The translations under genes were made by a program, and so were the position numbers. From Streptomyces sp. XM4193 (GTDB taxonomy: Bacteria; Actinomycetota; Actinomycetes; Streptomycetales; Streptomycetaceae): a stretch of DNA of 64,000 nt. Location: positions 310,001 to 374,000 of the forward strand of contig NZ_JALLGK010000006.1 of the NCBI RefSeq assembly GCF_023072595.1. Direction: 5' to 3'. Shown in pieces: positions 32,919 to 42,554 of the stretch (position 1 is the first letter of the stretch; each line of letters starts with the position of its first letter). Under the pieces are notes generated by a model, which was not told the DNA's origin, ran no database searches, and was given only the letters and a program-made list of their open reading frames with translations.

Positions 32919-34163
32919 TCAACGGGCCGTGTCGGGCTTGGACATGGCGTCCACGAACGCGCGTTCCACGTCGTGCGTGGCGAGCACGCCGTAGATCTCA
33001 CCGGTCTCCTCGACCACCAGGTACTCGGTGGCGGGGAACTCCCGCAGTCGCTCGATGAGTTCCTCGCCCGCGAGCTCGGCGGAGATCCGCAGATCGTCGC
33101 CCAGGTCCTGGCTCAGGGTGCCGACCGCGACCCAGGGGCGGCGGTGCTCGGGGACCTCCACGATGCCCGACTCGCGCACCACCGCGGTGGGCGCGCCGTG
33201 GGCGTCGACGACCACCAGCGCGCGGGCGCCGGACTCGTTGGCCCGGCGCAGCGCCTCGGAGAGCGGGGTGTCCGCGGTGACCGGCACGGCCCGGCGGGTG
33301 AGCGTGCGCGCCCGCAGCTCGGGGAGCCGGGCGCGCAGCCGCGCGGAGCGCAGGCTGTTCCCGGCGCCGGTCCAGATGATGGCGGCCAGGATCGCCGCGA
33401 GCAGCGCGTCCGTCAGCGAGTTGAGGTTGCCCACCGACTCTCCGCGGGATAGCCCGCTGGCGTGGGTGGCGAGGGGCAGGCCGATGAGGACGGCGACGGC
33501 GAGCCCGCGGCCGGTCCACGCCGCGGCGACCGTCCCGGTCATCGGGTTGCCGCTGAGCTTCCACACCACCGCCCGCAGCATCCGGCCGCCGTCCAGCGGC
33601 AGGCCGGGCAGCAGGTTGAACGCGGCGACGATGAGGTTGGAGATCATCAGTCCGGCGAGCAGGACTCCTGGGACGGTGCGCGGTTCGACGGCGAACATCG
33701 CGAGATAGAAGACCGCTCCGAGGAGGAGCGAGAGCAGCGGCCCGACGAAGGCCAGCACGAACTCCCGTCCCGGCGTCTCGGACTCCTTCTCGATCTCGGA
33801 CACGCCGCCGAAGAACTGGAGTTGGATACGGCGCACCGGCAGTTGGAAGCGCAGGGCCGCGACGGTGTGGGCGAGTTCGTGGACGAGCACCGAGGCGTAG
33901 AAGGCGACGGCGAAGAAGAGCGCGATCAGGTAACGCACGGCGCCGAGGTCGGGCAGGATGCGGTCGAGCTGACCGCCGAACACCCAGGTGATCAGCGCGG
34001 CGACGAGGAACCAGCTCGGCGCGACGTACACGGGCACCCCGAACGGGCGGCCCATCAGGATGCCTCCGCCCGGCTTGCGCCCCGGCGGCTTCCCGCCCCC
34101 GCCCGGTGCCCCGGGCTGCCGGTTCGATTTCTCCGGCTCGGCGCTGTTGTCCGTGTCTCCCAC
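32919..34163 (-). CDS. Site-2 protease family zinc metalloprotease with CBS domains (Rip3-like)
   Basis: A 414-residue M50 intramembrane protease. A Gly/Pro-rich cytoplasmic N-terminus is followed by about six hydrophobic segments. The zinc motif HELAH is at residues 95-99, and the second motif NLLPGLPLDGGRM has Asp191 as ligand. The C-terminal 130 residues hold a tandem CBS pair (RRAVPVTADTPLSEALRR, ATHDVERAFVDAM) that may sense adenylates. Such proteases cut membrane-bound anti-sigma factors or signal peptides; the target here is unknown. It diverges from the RecB-like nuclease gene. Confidence 0.9.
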   Translation of the reverse strand: MGDTDNSAEPEKSNRQPGAPGGGGKPPGRKPGGGILMGRPFGVPVYVAPSWFLVAALITWVFGGQLDRILPDLGAVRYLIALFFAVAFYASVLVHELAHTVAALRFQLPVRRIQLQFFGGVSEIEKESETPGREFVLAFVGPLLSLLLGAVFYLAMFAVEPRTVPGVLLAGLMISNLIVAAFNLLPGLPLDGGRMLRAVVWKLSGNPMTGTVAAAWTGRGLAVAVLIGLPLATHASGLSRGESVGNLNSLTDALLAAILAAIIWTGAGNSLRSARLRARLPELRARTLTRRAVPVTADTPLSEALRRANESGARALVVVDAHGAPTAVVRESGIVEVPEHRRPWVAVGTLSQDLGDDLRISAELAGEELIERLREFPATEYLVVEETGEIYGVLATHDVERAFVDAMSKPDTAR

Positions 34164-34291
34164 GGGGTCCTCTCGTCGCGGTCCGCCCGCACCCGCTCGT
34201 GCGCATGTCCCGCCGGGACACCGCGGGTTGCCGGTGCTGACGTCGATGGTAAGTCTCCGGCTGTCAGTGCGGCGTCGTAGGGTCGTTGTCC

Positions 34292-35299
34292 ATGGGAAAC
34301 AGCGCTGAGCCGCGGGCCGTGGCGGCCGAGGAGACGACCGGGCAGGTGCTGCCGCGGCAGCAGGAAGGCTCCCCCGTGCCGGAGCCGCCCATGCCCGGAG
34401 GGCCGTCCTCGCTCTCGCCCTCGCGTGCGGCGGACTTCATGCGCTGTCCGCTGCTCTACCGGTTCCGGGTGATCGACCGGCTGCCGGAGCGGCCGAGCGC
34501 GGCGGCGGCCAGGGGCACGGTGGTGCACGCGGTGCTGGAGCGGCTCTTCGAGTCCCCGGCCGCGCAGCGCAGTGTGCCGAGGGCGCGGGGCATGGTGGCC
34601 GGCGAGTGGGAGCGGCTGCTCGCCAAACGACCCGAGCTGGCCGAGCTGTTCGCCGGGGACACCGCGGACGGAGCGGAGCTCGCCCGCTGGCTGACCGAGG
34701 CGGAGTCCCTGGTGGAGAAGTGGTTCACGCTGGAGGACCCCACCCGTCTGGAGCCGGCCGAGCGGGAGCTGTTCGTGGAGACGCGGCTGGAGTCCGGCCT
34801 GCGGCTGCGCGGCATCATCGACCGGGTGGACGTCGCCCCCGACGGCCAGGTGCGCATCGTCGACTACAAGACGGGCAAGGCGCCCCGGCCCGAGTACTCC
34901 GGCGAGGCGCTGTTCCAGATGAAGTTCTACGCGCTCGTCCTGTGGCGGCTGCGCGACCGCGTCCCGACCAGGCTGCAGCTGGTCTACCTCGGCAGCGGCG
35001 ATGTGCTGACGTACGACCCGGACGAGTCGGACCTGCTCTCGGTGGAGCGCAAGCTGCTGGCGCTGTGGAGCGCGATCCAGCAGGCGACCGAGACGGGCGA
35101 GTGGCGGCCCCGGCGCAGCAGGCTCTGCGACTGGTGCGACTACCAGGCGCACTGCCCCGAGTTCGGCGGCACTCCCCCGCCGTATCCCCTGACGCTCCAG
35201 CCGAAGCTGCCGCTGGAGGTCGAGTGCCACGGCAGTACGCCGGCGGCGCCCGGGAGCGGCGGCGCGAGCGGGGCGCCCGGGCCGGCGGCGGACGCGTAG
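34292..35299 (+). CDS. RecB-like PD-(D/E)XK exonuclease with Fe-S cysteine cluster
   Basis: A 335-residue Cas4/AddB-type nuclease. The active-site residues are Asp177 (IIDRVD) and Asp191/Lys193 (VDYKTGK). Four cysteines, Cys52 (DFMRCPLLYRF) far upstream and Cys279/Cys282/Cys288 (LCDWCDYQAHC), form the iron-sulphur staple of this group. ATG at 34292 is preferred over the TTG two codons earlier. It is a stand-alone nuclease with no helicase beside it. It is also found next to trmI in mycobacteria (Rv2119 position, from memory) and presumably acts in DNA repair. Confidence 0.88.
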   Translation: MGNSAEPRAVAAEETTGQVLPRQQEGSPVPEPPMPGGPSSLSPSRAADFMRCPLLYRFRVIDRLPERPSAAAARGTVVHAVLERLFESPAAQRSVPRARGMVAGEWERLLAKRPELAELFAGDTADGAELARWLTEAESLVEKWFTLEDPTRLEPAERELFVETRLESGLRLRGIIDRVDVAPDGQVRIVDYKTGKAPRPEYSGEALFQMKFYALVLWRLRDRVPTRLQLVYLGSGDVLTYDPDESDLLSVERKLLALWSAIQQATETGEWRPRRSRLCDWCDYQAHCPEFGGTPPPYPLTLQPKLPLEVECHGSTPAAPGSGGASGAPGPAADA

Positions 35300-35434
35300 A
35301 GCCGCGCGGGCGGCGGTGCCGGGCCCGGCTCGCGGTGGGAACGCCCGCTCGGGCGCGGGGTCAGCCGGTGCTTCGCCGCGCACCTGAGTGAGAATGGCCC
35401 GGACCGACAGACCGGCCCGTGAAGGGGAGTTCCT

Positions 35435-36112
35435 GTGGCCATGGCAATTCGAGTCCTGCTGGTGGACGACCAGCCGCTACTGCGCACCGGGTTCCGCATG
35501 ATCCTGGAGGCGGAGCAGGACATCGCCGTCGTGGGTGAGGCCGGGGACGGCCAGCAGGCCCTGGACCAGGTGCGCGCGCTCCAGCCCGACGTGGTGCTGA
35601 TGGACATCCGGATGCCGCGGATGGACGGCGTGGAGGCGACCCGGCAGATCTCCGGCCCGGAGAAGGACGGGGTGGCCAAGGTCCTGGTGCTGACCACCTT
35701 CGATCTGGACGAGTACGTGGTCGAGGCGCTGCGCGCGGGTGCCAGCGGCTTCCTCCTCAAGGACGCGCCCGCCCAGGAGCTGGTCCAGGCGATCCGTGTG
35801 GTGGCCGGCGGCGAGGCGATGTTGGCGCCCTCGATCACCCGGCGGCTGCTGGACCTCTACGCGGAACGGCTGCCGGCCGGCGAGGAGCCCGTACCGCAGA
35901 CGCTGCACACTCTGACCGAGCGCGAGGTGGAGGTCCTCAAGCTGGTCGCCAAGGGTCTGTCGAACGCGGAGATCGCCGCCGACCTGTTCGTCAGCGAGAC
36001 CACCGTGAAGACCCATGTCGGGCATGTGCTCACGAAGTTGGGGCTGCGCGACCGGGTGCAGGCGGCGGTGTACGCGTACGAGAGCGGGCTGGTGCGTCCC
36101 GGAGCGCAGTAG
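35435..36112 (+). CDS. NarL/LuxR family response regulator
   Basis: A 225-residue two-component response regulator. The receiver domain has the acidic pair Asp11/Asp12 (LLVDDQPLLRTGF), phosphoacceptor Asp57 (LMDIRMPRMDG) and Lys in FLLKDAPAQ. The LuxR-type helix-turn-helix (LTEREVEVLKLVAKGLSNAEIAADLFVSE) occupies about 155-215. No histidine kinase gene lies nearby, so it is an orphan. GTG at 35435 with AGGGGAG upstream is used; ATG two codons later is equally possible. Confidence 0.9.
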   Translation: MAMAIRVLLVDDQPLLRTGFRMILEAEQDIAVVGEAGDGQQALDQVRALQPDVVLMDIRMPRMDGVEATRQISGPEKDGVAKVLVLTTFDLDEYVVEALRAGASGFLLKDAPAQELVQAIRVVAGGEAMLAPSITRRLLDLYAERLPAGEEPVPQTLHTLTEREVEVLKLVAKGLSNAEIAADLFVSETTVKTHVGHVLTKLGLRDRVQAAVYAYESGLVRPGAQ

Positions 36113-36127
36113 CCCCTCGCCCGCTGC

Positions 36128-36143
36128 GCCCGCCGCGGCGGGC
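36128..36143. terminator. 16-bp palindrome between convergent genes
   Basis: GCCCGCCG|CGGCGGGC lies between the response regulator (+) and the binding-protein gene (-), where a shared terminator is expected. Confidence 0.45.
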
Positions 36144-36166
36144 GACACCTCGCCGCACGCCCGGAC

Positions 36167-37747
36167 TCAGCCGGTTCTGCCGATCTCCCAGAAGCGGAAG
36201 ACCGTCGAGGCGTCGAGGGTCCATTCGACGCCGGTGACGTCCTTCTGCGCCACGGCGTACTGGCGGCCCTGCCACACGGGCAGGATCGGCAGGTCCCGCG
36301 CGACCTGGTCCTGTATCGCGCCGAAGTCCTCCACCGTGTCGGCGCGGCGGCTCTCCCGGGCGGTGCGCGGCAGGAGTTCGGCGGTGATGCGGCCGGCGTC
36401 GTAGCGGTTGTCCAGCACGTTCCCCTCGCCGAAGAAGGGGTCGGTGAAGTTGTCCGCGTCCGGATAGTCGGGGACCCAGCCCTTGACGTACACGCCGTAC
36501 TCGCCCGCCGCGATGCCCTTCTCGTACCGGTCGAGCTCCGCCACCCGCACGTCCGCGTCGAAGAGTCCGCTGGCGTTGAGCTGCCCGGCGACAGCCCTCA
36601 ACTCCCTTGTGGTGTCGGGTCCGTAGCGCACCGGGGTGGACCAGAGCGTGAGCTCTGCCTTCCCCTCGATGCCGGCCGACCTCAGCGCGGCGGCGGCCCG
36701 GCCGCGCTGCGGGCGCTCGCCGTAGCGGTCGAAGAAGGCGGTGTTGTGGCCGGTGACGCCTGCCGGGACGACGGAGTAGAGCGGCTCGGTGGTGCGCCGG
36801 TAGACGTCGCGGGTGAGCGCCGGGCGGTCCAGGAGGTGGGCGACAGCCTCTCGCACGGCCCGCTGCGAGGTCTGCTCGTGGTCCAGGTTGAAGACGAGGT
36901 GGTGCACCTCGGCGCTGGTGCCGCGAACGACCTTGAAGTCGTCGAACTCGCTTCTGCCCGCGTCGTCGAACGCGGCGAGGTCCTTGGTGGCCAGCCCGCG
37001 GTAGGCGAGGTCGATCTCCTTGGCGACCAGCGCGCCGCGCAGTTTGGACTGGTCCTCGAAGAACCGCATCCGCACGCCGGAGTTGTCGGTCTCGGCAGGG
37101 CCCCGGTAGTCGGGATTGGTCCGGAAGACCGCCTCCTGCCGGTCGTGGCTCTCCAATGTGTAGACGCCGGAGCCGACGGGATCCCCGTCCTCGCGGAGCC
37201 GATCGGCGGGGTAGACGCGGTGGTCGACGAGGGACCCGGCGCCGGAGGCGATCTTCTGCGGAAAGGTCGCGTCCGGCTTCTTCAGGTGGAAGACGGCGGT
37301 GAGTTCGTCGGGCGTCGAGACCTTGCGCAGCGATTGCAGCATCACCGCGGGGCCGTCCGGATCGTCGATGGCCAGCGTCCGGTCGAAGGAGTGCTTGACG
37401 TCCTTCGAGGTCAGCTCGTTGCCGTTGCTGAAGCGCAGTCCCTCGCGGAGTGTGCAGGAGAAGACCCGGCTGTTGCTGTCCCGGAAGCCGCACCGCTCGG
37501 CGGCCTCGGGCTGTGGGCCGCCGCCGCCCTTGGGGAAGCTGAGCAGGGACTGGAAGACGTTGTTGAACACCAGCCAGGAGCCCGGGTCGTAGCCGGAGGC
37601 GGGATCGACGGACTGGACCGTGTCGGTCATCCCCAGCACGATGCTGTCGTCGTCGCCGGATCCGCCGGTGACGCCGCAACCGCCGAGCAGCCCCGCCGCC
37701 AGCGCCACGGCCGTCAGCGGCGCGATCAGCCCGTACCGCTTTCTCAC
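36167..37747 (-). CDS. ABC transporter substrate-binding lipoprotein, family 5 (peptide/nickel type)
   Basis: About 526 residues. The lipoprotein signal (RKRYGLIAPLTAVALAAGLL, lipobox LLGGC) is followed by a family 5 solute-binding protein. Typical stretches are GMTDTVQSVDPASGYDPGSW, TLREGLRFSNGNELTSKDV and YVKGWVPDYPDADNF. It would capture oligopeptides or similar ligands outside the membrane. No permease or ATPase genes flank it, so it is an orphan. GTG at 37747 has GGGAG seven bases upstream; a GTG six bases earlier is an alternative. Confidence 0.88.
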   Translation of the reverse strand: MRKRYGLIAPLTAVALAAGLLGGCGVTGGSGDDDSIVLGMTDTVQSVDPASGYDPGSWLVFNNVFQSLLSFPKGGGGPQPEAAERCGFRDSNSRVFSCTLREGLRFSNGNELTSKDVKHSFDRTLAIDDPDGPAVMLQSLRKVSTPDELTAVFHLKKPDATFPQKIASGAGSLVDHRVYPADRLREDGDPVGSGVYTLESHDRQEAVFRTNPDYRGPAETDNSGVRMRFFEDQSKLRGALVAKEIDLAYRGLATKDLAAFDDAGRSEFDDFKVVRGTSAEVHHLVFNLDHEQTSQRAVREAVAHLLDRPALTRDVYRRTTEPLYSVVPAGVTGHNTAFFDRYGERPQRGRAAAALRSAGIEGKAELTLWSTPVRYGPDTTRELRAVAGQLNASGLFDADVRVAELDRYEKGIAAGEYGVYVKGWVPDYPDADNFTDPFFGEGNVLDNRYDAGRITAELLPRTARESRRADTVEDFGAIQDQVARDLPILPVWQGRQYAVAQKDVTGVEWTLDASTVFRFWEIGRTG

Positions 37748-38123
37748 GCGCACGCTCCCACCCTGTCCCTCGCGCGGCCACCCACCCGGACGGGTGCCCG
37801 TACGACGCTCGGGGACGCTGCGCTCCCGCACCGGCGTCCGGCACTCCGCGCGTCCTCTGCGCCGGTCGGACGAAGCCTAGTTGGCCTCTACACCCGTTTA
37901 CCAGGGGGCGGCCGGTGCGACCGCGTCACACGGTGCGCCCGACCGGATCACGAATCGTCGGGTGACACCGGCCGGCCGCGGGCAGGTGGCGGGGAGCATC
38001 ATCGGCCGGGTGGGCTCGGGGCGCCGGGGCGCGGGCGATCCCGGAGGCCCGGGTCCGCCGGAGGAACGTCGTGGCGGGGCTCCCGCTCCGTGGCGTCGGG
38101 CGTGCTGTGCCGCCGCCCCGGCC
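37748..38123. other. 376-bp gap upstream of the binding-protein gene
   Basis: No coding sequence is evident. It holds the binding-protein promoter region and, nearer 38000-38120, GC-rich sequence downstream of the HAD gene. CGGTGCG occurs twice, 18 bp apart, around 37919-37943. Confidence 0.6.
37874..37903 (-). promoter_or_regulatory. Candidate promoter of the binding-protein gene
   Basis: On the minus strand TGGTAA and TAGGCT are spaced 18 bp apart. TAGGCT is a good Streptomyces -10, but the -35 is weak. The start codon is about 120 bp downstream. Confidence 0.35.
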
Positions 38124-38825
38124 TCAGCTCACCACGGCGATCATCGACCGCAGAAAGCCCAGGTCGATCTCCTCGATCGAATCGACGACCAGCCGCTCGG
38201 GCGTCCTCTCGATGGGCGCGACGGACGGTACGGCGACCACCCGGCAGCCCGCCGCCTCGGCCGAGGCGACACCGGTGGCGGTGTCCTCGATCACCGCGCA
38301 GCGCGCCGGATCGGCGCCCAGCCTGCGGGCCGCGGTCAGATACGGCTCGGGGTGCGGCTTGGTGTGGCCGACCTCGTCACCGGCGACCGAGAGGGCGAAG
38401 TTCTCCGGCCCGAGCGAGCGCAGCATGCAGTCGATGTTCACCCGGTGCGAGGCGGACACCACCGCCGCGGGCACCCGGTGCGCGGCGAGCTCGGTGAGCA
38501 GCCGCCGCACCCCGGGCATCAGCGGCACGCCGCCTTCGACTCGCGCGGTGAAGCGGGCCTTCAGCTCCTCCGAGAGCTCCGGCACGGAGATGTCCGCCCC
38601 GGTCACCTCGATCAGATACGCCGCGCTGCGGCTCATCGGCCCGCCGACCACGACCTGGCGGTGCGGCTCGGTCAGGACGTGGCCCAACTCGGCGAAGACC
38701 TCGCACTCCACCTCCCACCAGAAGCCCTCGGTGTCCACCAGCGTCCCGTCGAGGTCGAGCAGTACGGCCTGCAACGCCGAGCCTTCGGCGGTACGGGTGG
38801 CGAGAGCGGGAGTGGAGCTGGTCAT
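38124..38825 (-). CDS. HAD family phosphatase (beta-phosphoglucomutase-like)
   Basis: A 233-residue haloacid-dehalogenase hydrolase. Motif I DLDGTLVDTEG has the nucleophile Asp24 and acid Asp26. VVSASHR is motif II, HTKPHPEPY contains the motif III lysine, and VIEDTATGVASAEAAG is motif IV. A cap domain is inserted after motif I. It dephosphorylates a small phosphorylated metabolite; the substrate is unknown. I chose ATG at 38825 because GGAGGTG lies six bases upstream. It lies downstream of metH on the same strand, after a hairpin. Confidence 0.88.
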   Translation of the reverse strand: MTSSTPALATRTAEGSALQAVLLDLDGTLVDTEGFWWEVECEVFAELGHVLTEPHRQVVVGGPMSRSAAYLIEVTGADISVPELSEELKARFTARVEGGVPLMPGVRRLLTELAAHRVPAAVVSASHRVNIDCMLRSLGPENFALSVAGDEVGHTKPHPEPYLTAARRLGADPARCAVIEDTATGVASAEAAGCRVVAVPSVAPIERTPERLVVDSIEEIDLGFLRSMIAVVS

Positions 38826-38980
38826 CCGCGGCACCTCCAGGGCTTCAGGGGCCGGTCGAGGGCCTGGTGGCCCAGGCGTCGAGCGGCCCCTGTCGGGTCG
38901 GACAGTGTACGCCCGCCCGTCCGCGGTCACCCGGTCCGCGCACGGCGGGTCCCGGCGGGGTGTACGCGCTCCCCCGCTCA

Positions 38981-39001
38981 CCCCGCCGCAGGTCGGCGGG
39001 G
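38981..39001 (-). terminator. metH terminator hairpin
   Basis: CCCCGCCG-CAGGT-CGGCGGGG, an 8-bp perfect stem, begins 11 bp past the metH stop. Confidence 0.6.
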
Positions 39002-39011
39002 CTCGGGACGG

Positions 39012-42000
39012 TCAGCGGGCGTTGAAGTACTTCGCCTCCGGGTGGTGCAGCACGATGGCGTCGGTTGACTGCTCCGGGTGCAGCTGGAACTCCTCGGAGA
39101 GCTTGACCCCGATCCGTTCGGGCTGGAGCAGCTCGGCGATCTTGGCCCGGTCCTCCAGGTTGGGGCAGGCGCCGTAGCCCAGCGAGAAGCGCGCGCCGCG
39201 GTACTTCAGCGCGAACATGTCCTCGATCTCGGCGGGGTCGTCACCGGCGTAGCCCAGCTCGGAGCGCACCCGGGCGTGCCAGTACTCGGCCAGCGCCTCG
39301 GCCAGCTGTACGGAGAGCCCGTGCAGTTCGAGGTAGTCGCGGTAGGAGTCGCTGGCGAACAGCTCGGCCGTGGCCTCGCCGATCCGCGAACCGACCGTGA
39401 CGACCTGGAGCCCGACCACGTCCCGCTCGCCCGTCTCGGCGGGACGGAAGAAGTCCGCCAGGCACAGCCGGCGGCCGCGCCGCTGCCGTGGGAAGGTGAA
39501 GCGGGTCAGCTCCTTGTCGTCGTCGCCGAAGAGCACCAGGTCGTTGCCCTCGGCGTGGCAGGGGTAGTAGCCGTGGACGACCGCCGCCTCCAGCAGGTTC
39601 TCGGTGTGCAGCTGGTCCAGCCAGCCGCGCAGCCGCGGCCGGCCGTCGGTCTCGACCAGCTCCTCGTAGCTGGGGCCGTCTCCGCTGCGGCTCTGCTTGA
39701 GTCCCCACTGGCCCTTGAACAGCGCGCCCTCGTCCAGCCAGGACGAGTACTCCTTGAGCTGGATGCCCTTGATGACCCTGCTGCCCCAGAACGGCGGCTC
39801 GGGGACGGGGTTGTCGAGCGCGGTGTCGGAGCGGGTGTTGTCCACCGGCTCCTCCTCGGCGACCGCCAGGTCGCGCTTGGGCACCCGGCGCTGCTTGAGC
39901 GGCGGGAGCTCCGCACCGGGGACTCCCCGCTTGACGGCGAGCAGTGCGTCCATCAGCCGCAGGCCCTCGAAGGCGTCCCGGGCGTAGCGGACCTCGCCCT
40001 GGTAGATCTCGTGCAGGTCCTGCTCCACGTACGCCCTGGTGAGCGCGGCGCCGCCGAGAATGACGGGGAAGTCGGCGGCCATGCCCCGGGTGTTCAGCTC
40101 CTGCAGGTTCTCCTTCATGATCACCGTGGACTTCACCAGGAGCCCGGACATGCCGATCACATCCGCCCGGTGCTCGTTGGCGGCGTCGAGGATGGCCGAA
40201 ACCGGCTGCTTGATACCGAGGTTGACGACGTTGTAGCCGTTGTTGGACAGGATGATGTCGACGAGGTTCTTGCCGATGTCGTGCACATCGCCGCGGACCG
40301 TGGCCAGGACGATGGTGCCCTTGCCGTCGTCGTCGGTCTTCTCCATGTGCGGTTCCAGGTGCGCGACCGCGGTCTTCATCACCTCGGCCGACTGGAGCAC
40401 GAACGGCAGCTGCATCTGGCCCGAGCCGAACAGCTCGCCGACGACCTTCATCCCGGCCAGCAGGGTGTCGTTGACGATCTCCAGCGCGGGACGCTCGGTC
40501 AGCGCCTCGTCCAGGTCCGCCTCCAGGCCCTTGCGCTCGCCGTCGATCACGCGGCGCTGCAGGCGCTCGTCGAGCGGCAGGGAGGCGAGCTCCTCCTGCT
40601 TGCCGGCCCGCATCGACTTGGCGTCCACGCCCTCGAAGAGCTCCAGCAGCCGCTGCAGCGGGTCGTAGCCCTCGCGGCGGCGGTCGTGGACGAGGTCGAG
40701 CGCGACCTCGACCTGCTCCGGCTCCAGCCGGGAGATCGGCACGATCTTGCTCGCGTGCACGATCGCCGAGTCCAGCCCCGCCTTGACGCACTCGTCGAGG
40801 AAGACGGAGTTCAGGACCATCCGGGCGGCCGGGTTGAGGCCGAAGGAGATGTTGGAGAGCCCGAGGGTGGTCTGCACATCGGGGTGGCGGCGCTTGAGCT
40901 CGCGGATCGCCTCGATGGTGGCGACGCCGTCGCCGCGGGACTCCTCCTGGCCGGTGCAGATCGTGAAGGTCAGGCAGTCGATGAGGATGTCGCACTCACG
41001 GATGCCCCAGTTGGTGGTGAGGTCGGTGATCAGCCGCTCGGCGATGGCGACCTTGTCCTCGACCGTCCTGGCCTGGCCCTTCTCGTCGATGGTGAGCGCG
41101 ATGAGCGCCGCGCCGTGCTCGCGCGCCATCCCGGCGATGCGCGCGAAGCGGGACTCGGGGCCGTCGCCGTCCTCGTAGTTGACGGAGTTGATGACGGCCC
41201 GGCCGCCGAGCTTCTCCAGACCGGCCTCGATGACCTGGGGCTCGGTGGAGTCCAGCACCAGCGGAAGCGTGGAGGCGGTGGCGAACCGGCCCGCCAGCTC
41301 CTTCATGTCGGCGACGCCGTCGCGGCCGACGTAGTCCACACACAGGTCGAGCATGTGCGCGCCCTCGCGGATCTGGCCCCGCGCGATCTCGACGCAGTCG
41401 TCCCAGCGGGCCTCCAGCATCGCCTCGCGGAACTTCTTGCTGCCGTTGGCGTTGGTGCGCTCGCCGATGGCCAGGTAGGAGGTGTCCTGGCGGAACGGCA
41501 CGGTCTGGTACAGGGAGGCGGCGCCCGGTTCGGGCCGGGGGTTGCGCTCGGCCGGCGCCATGGCCCGTACGCGCTCGACGAGTTGGCGCATGTGCTCGGG
41601 GGTCGTGCCGCAGCAGCCGCCGACCAGGGAGAGGCCGAACTCGCGGACGAAGCCCTCCTGCGCGTCCGCGAGCTCCGGCGCGGTCAGCGGGTAGTGCGCC
41701 CCGTCCTTGCCCAGGACCGGCAGGCCGGCGTTGGGCATACAGGCGATCGGGGTCCTGGAGTGGCGGGCGAGGTAGCGCAGGTGCTCGCTCATCTCGGCCG
41801 GGCCGGTGGCGCAGTTCATCCCGATGAGGTCGATGCCCAGCGGTTCCAGCGCGGTGAGGGCCGCGCCGATCTCCGAGCCGAGCAGCATCGTGCCGGTCGT
41901 CTCGACGGTCACCGAGACGATCAGCGGTACGTCCAGGCCGGTGGCGGCCAGCGCGCGCTTGGCGCCCAGCACCGAGGACTTGGTCTGCAGCAGGTCCTGG

Positions 42001-42518
42001 GTGGTCTCCACCAGCAGTGCGTCGGCGCCGCCGGCGAGCATGCCCTCGGCGTTGCGCTGGTAGGCGTCGCGCAGGACGGCGTACTCGGCGTGGCCGAGCG
42101 TGGGCAGCTTGGTGCCCGGACCCATCGAGCCGAGCACCCAGCGGGTCCGGCCGTCCTCGGCGGTGAACTCGTCGGCGACCTGGCGGGCGAGGGCGGCTCC
42201 CGACTCGGAGAGCTCCTCGATCCGGTGCACGATGTCGTACTCGCCGAGCGCCGCGTGGTTGGCGCCGAAGGTGTTGGTCTCCACGCAGTCCACGCCGGCG
42301 GCGAAGTACTCCCGGTGGACCGAGCGGACGATGTCGGGACGGGTGACGTTCAGGACCTCGTTGCAGCCCTCGAGATTCTGGAAGTCCTCCAGCGAGGGGT
42401 CCTGGTCCTGGAGCATCGTGCCCATCGCGCCGTCGGCGACGACGACGCGGGAGGTCAGTGCCTCCCGCAGGGCTGCGGCACGCTGTGCCTGGTCGAGGGG
42501 CTGCGCGGGCGAGGACAT
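39012..42518 (-). CDS. metH: Cobalamin-dependent methionine synthase MetH
   Basis: A full-length, 1168-residue four-module enzyme. The homocysteine domain has zinc ligands Cys236 (GMNCATGP) and Cys302/Cys303 (GGCCGT). The methyltetrahydrofolate barrel starts near 345 (SYLAIGERTNANGSKKF). The cobalamin domain contains DVHDIGKN with axial His746. The activation domain reaches the end (GYGACPNLEDRAKIAELL, HHPEAKYFNAR). It transfers methyl from folate to homocysteine. ATG at 42518 has GGGAG seven bases upstream; the frame's long upstream extension is spurious. It diverges from gylR. Confidence 0.95.
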   Translation of the reverse strand: MSSPAQPLDQAQRAAALREALTSRVVVADGAMGTMLQDQDPSLEDFQNLEGCNEVLNVTRPDIVRSVHREYFAAGVDCVETNTFGANHAALGEYDIVHRIEELSESGAALARQVADEFTAEDGRTRWVLGSMGPGTKLPTLGHAEYAVLRDAYQRNAEGMLAGGADALLVETTQDLLQTKSSVLGAKRALAATGLDVPLIVSVTVETTGTMLLGSEIGAALTALEPLGIDLIGMNCATGPAEMSEHLRYLARHSRTPIACMPNAGLPVLGKDGAHYPLTAPELADAQEGFVREFGLSLVGGCCGTTPEHMRQLVERVRAMAPAERNPRPEPGAASLYQTVPFRQDTSYLAIGERTNANGSKKFREAMLEARWDDCVEIARGQIREGAHMLDLCVDYVGRDGVADMKELAGRFATASTLPLVLDSTEPQVIEAGLEKLGGRAVINSVNYEDGDGPESRFARIAGMAREHGAALIALTIDEKGQARTVEDKVAIAERLITDLTTNWGIRECDILIDCLTFTICTGQEESRGDGVATIEAIRELKRRHPDVQTTLGLSNISFGLNPAARMVLNSVFLDECVKAGLDSAIVHASKIVPISRLEPEQVEVALDLVHDRRREGYDPLQRLLELFEGVDAKSMRAGKQEELASLPLDERLQRRVIDGERKGLEADLDEALTERPALEIVNDTLLAGMKVVGELFGSGQMQLPFVLQSAEVMKTAVAHLEPHMEKTDDDGKGTIVLATVRGDVHDIGKNLVDIILSNNGYNVVNLGIKQPVSAILDAANEHRADVIGMSGLLVKSTVIMKENLQELNTRGMAADFPVILGGAALTRAYVEQDLHEIYQGEVRYARDAFEGLRLMDALLAVKRGVPGAELPPLKQRRVPKRDLAVAEEEPVDNTRSDTALDNPVPEPPFWGSRVIKGIQLKEYSSWLDEGALFKGQWGLKQSRSGDGPSYEELVETDGRPRLRGWLDQLHTENLLEAAVVHGYYPCHAEGNDLVLFGDDDKELTRFTFPRQRRGRRLCLADFFRPAETGERDVVGLQVVTVGSRIGEATAELFASDSYRDYLELHGLSVQLAEALAEYWHARVRSELGYAGDDPAEIEDMFALKYRGARFSLGYGACPNLEDRAKIAELLQPERIGVKLSEEFQLHPEQSTDAIVLHHPEAKYFNAR

Positions 42519-42554
42519 ACGAGTGCTCCCTGGAGTGCGACGGCTGTCGGCTTT

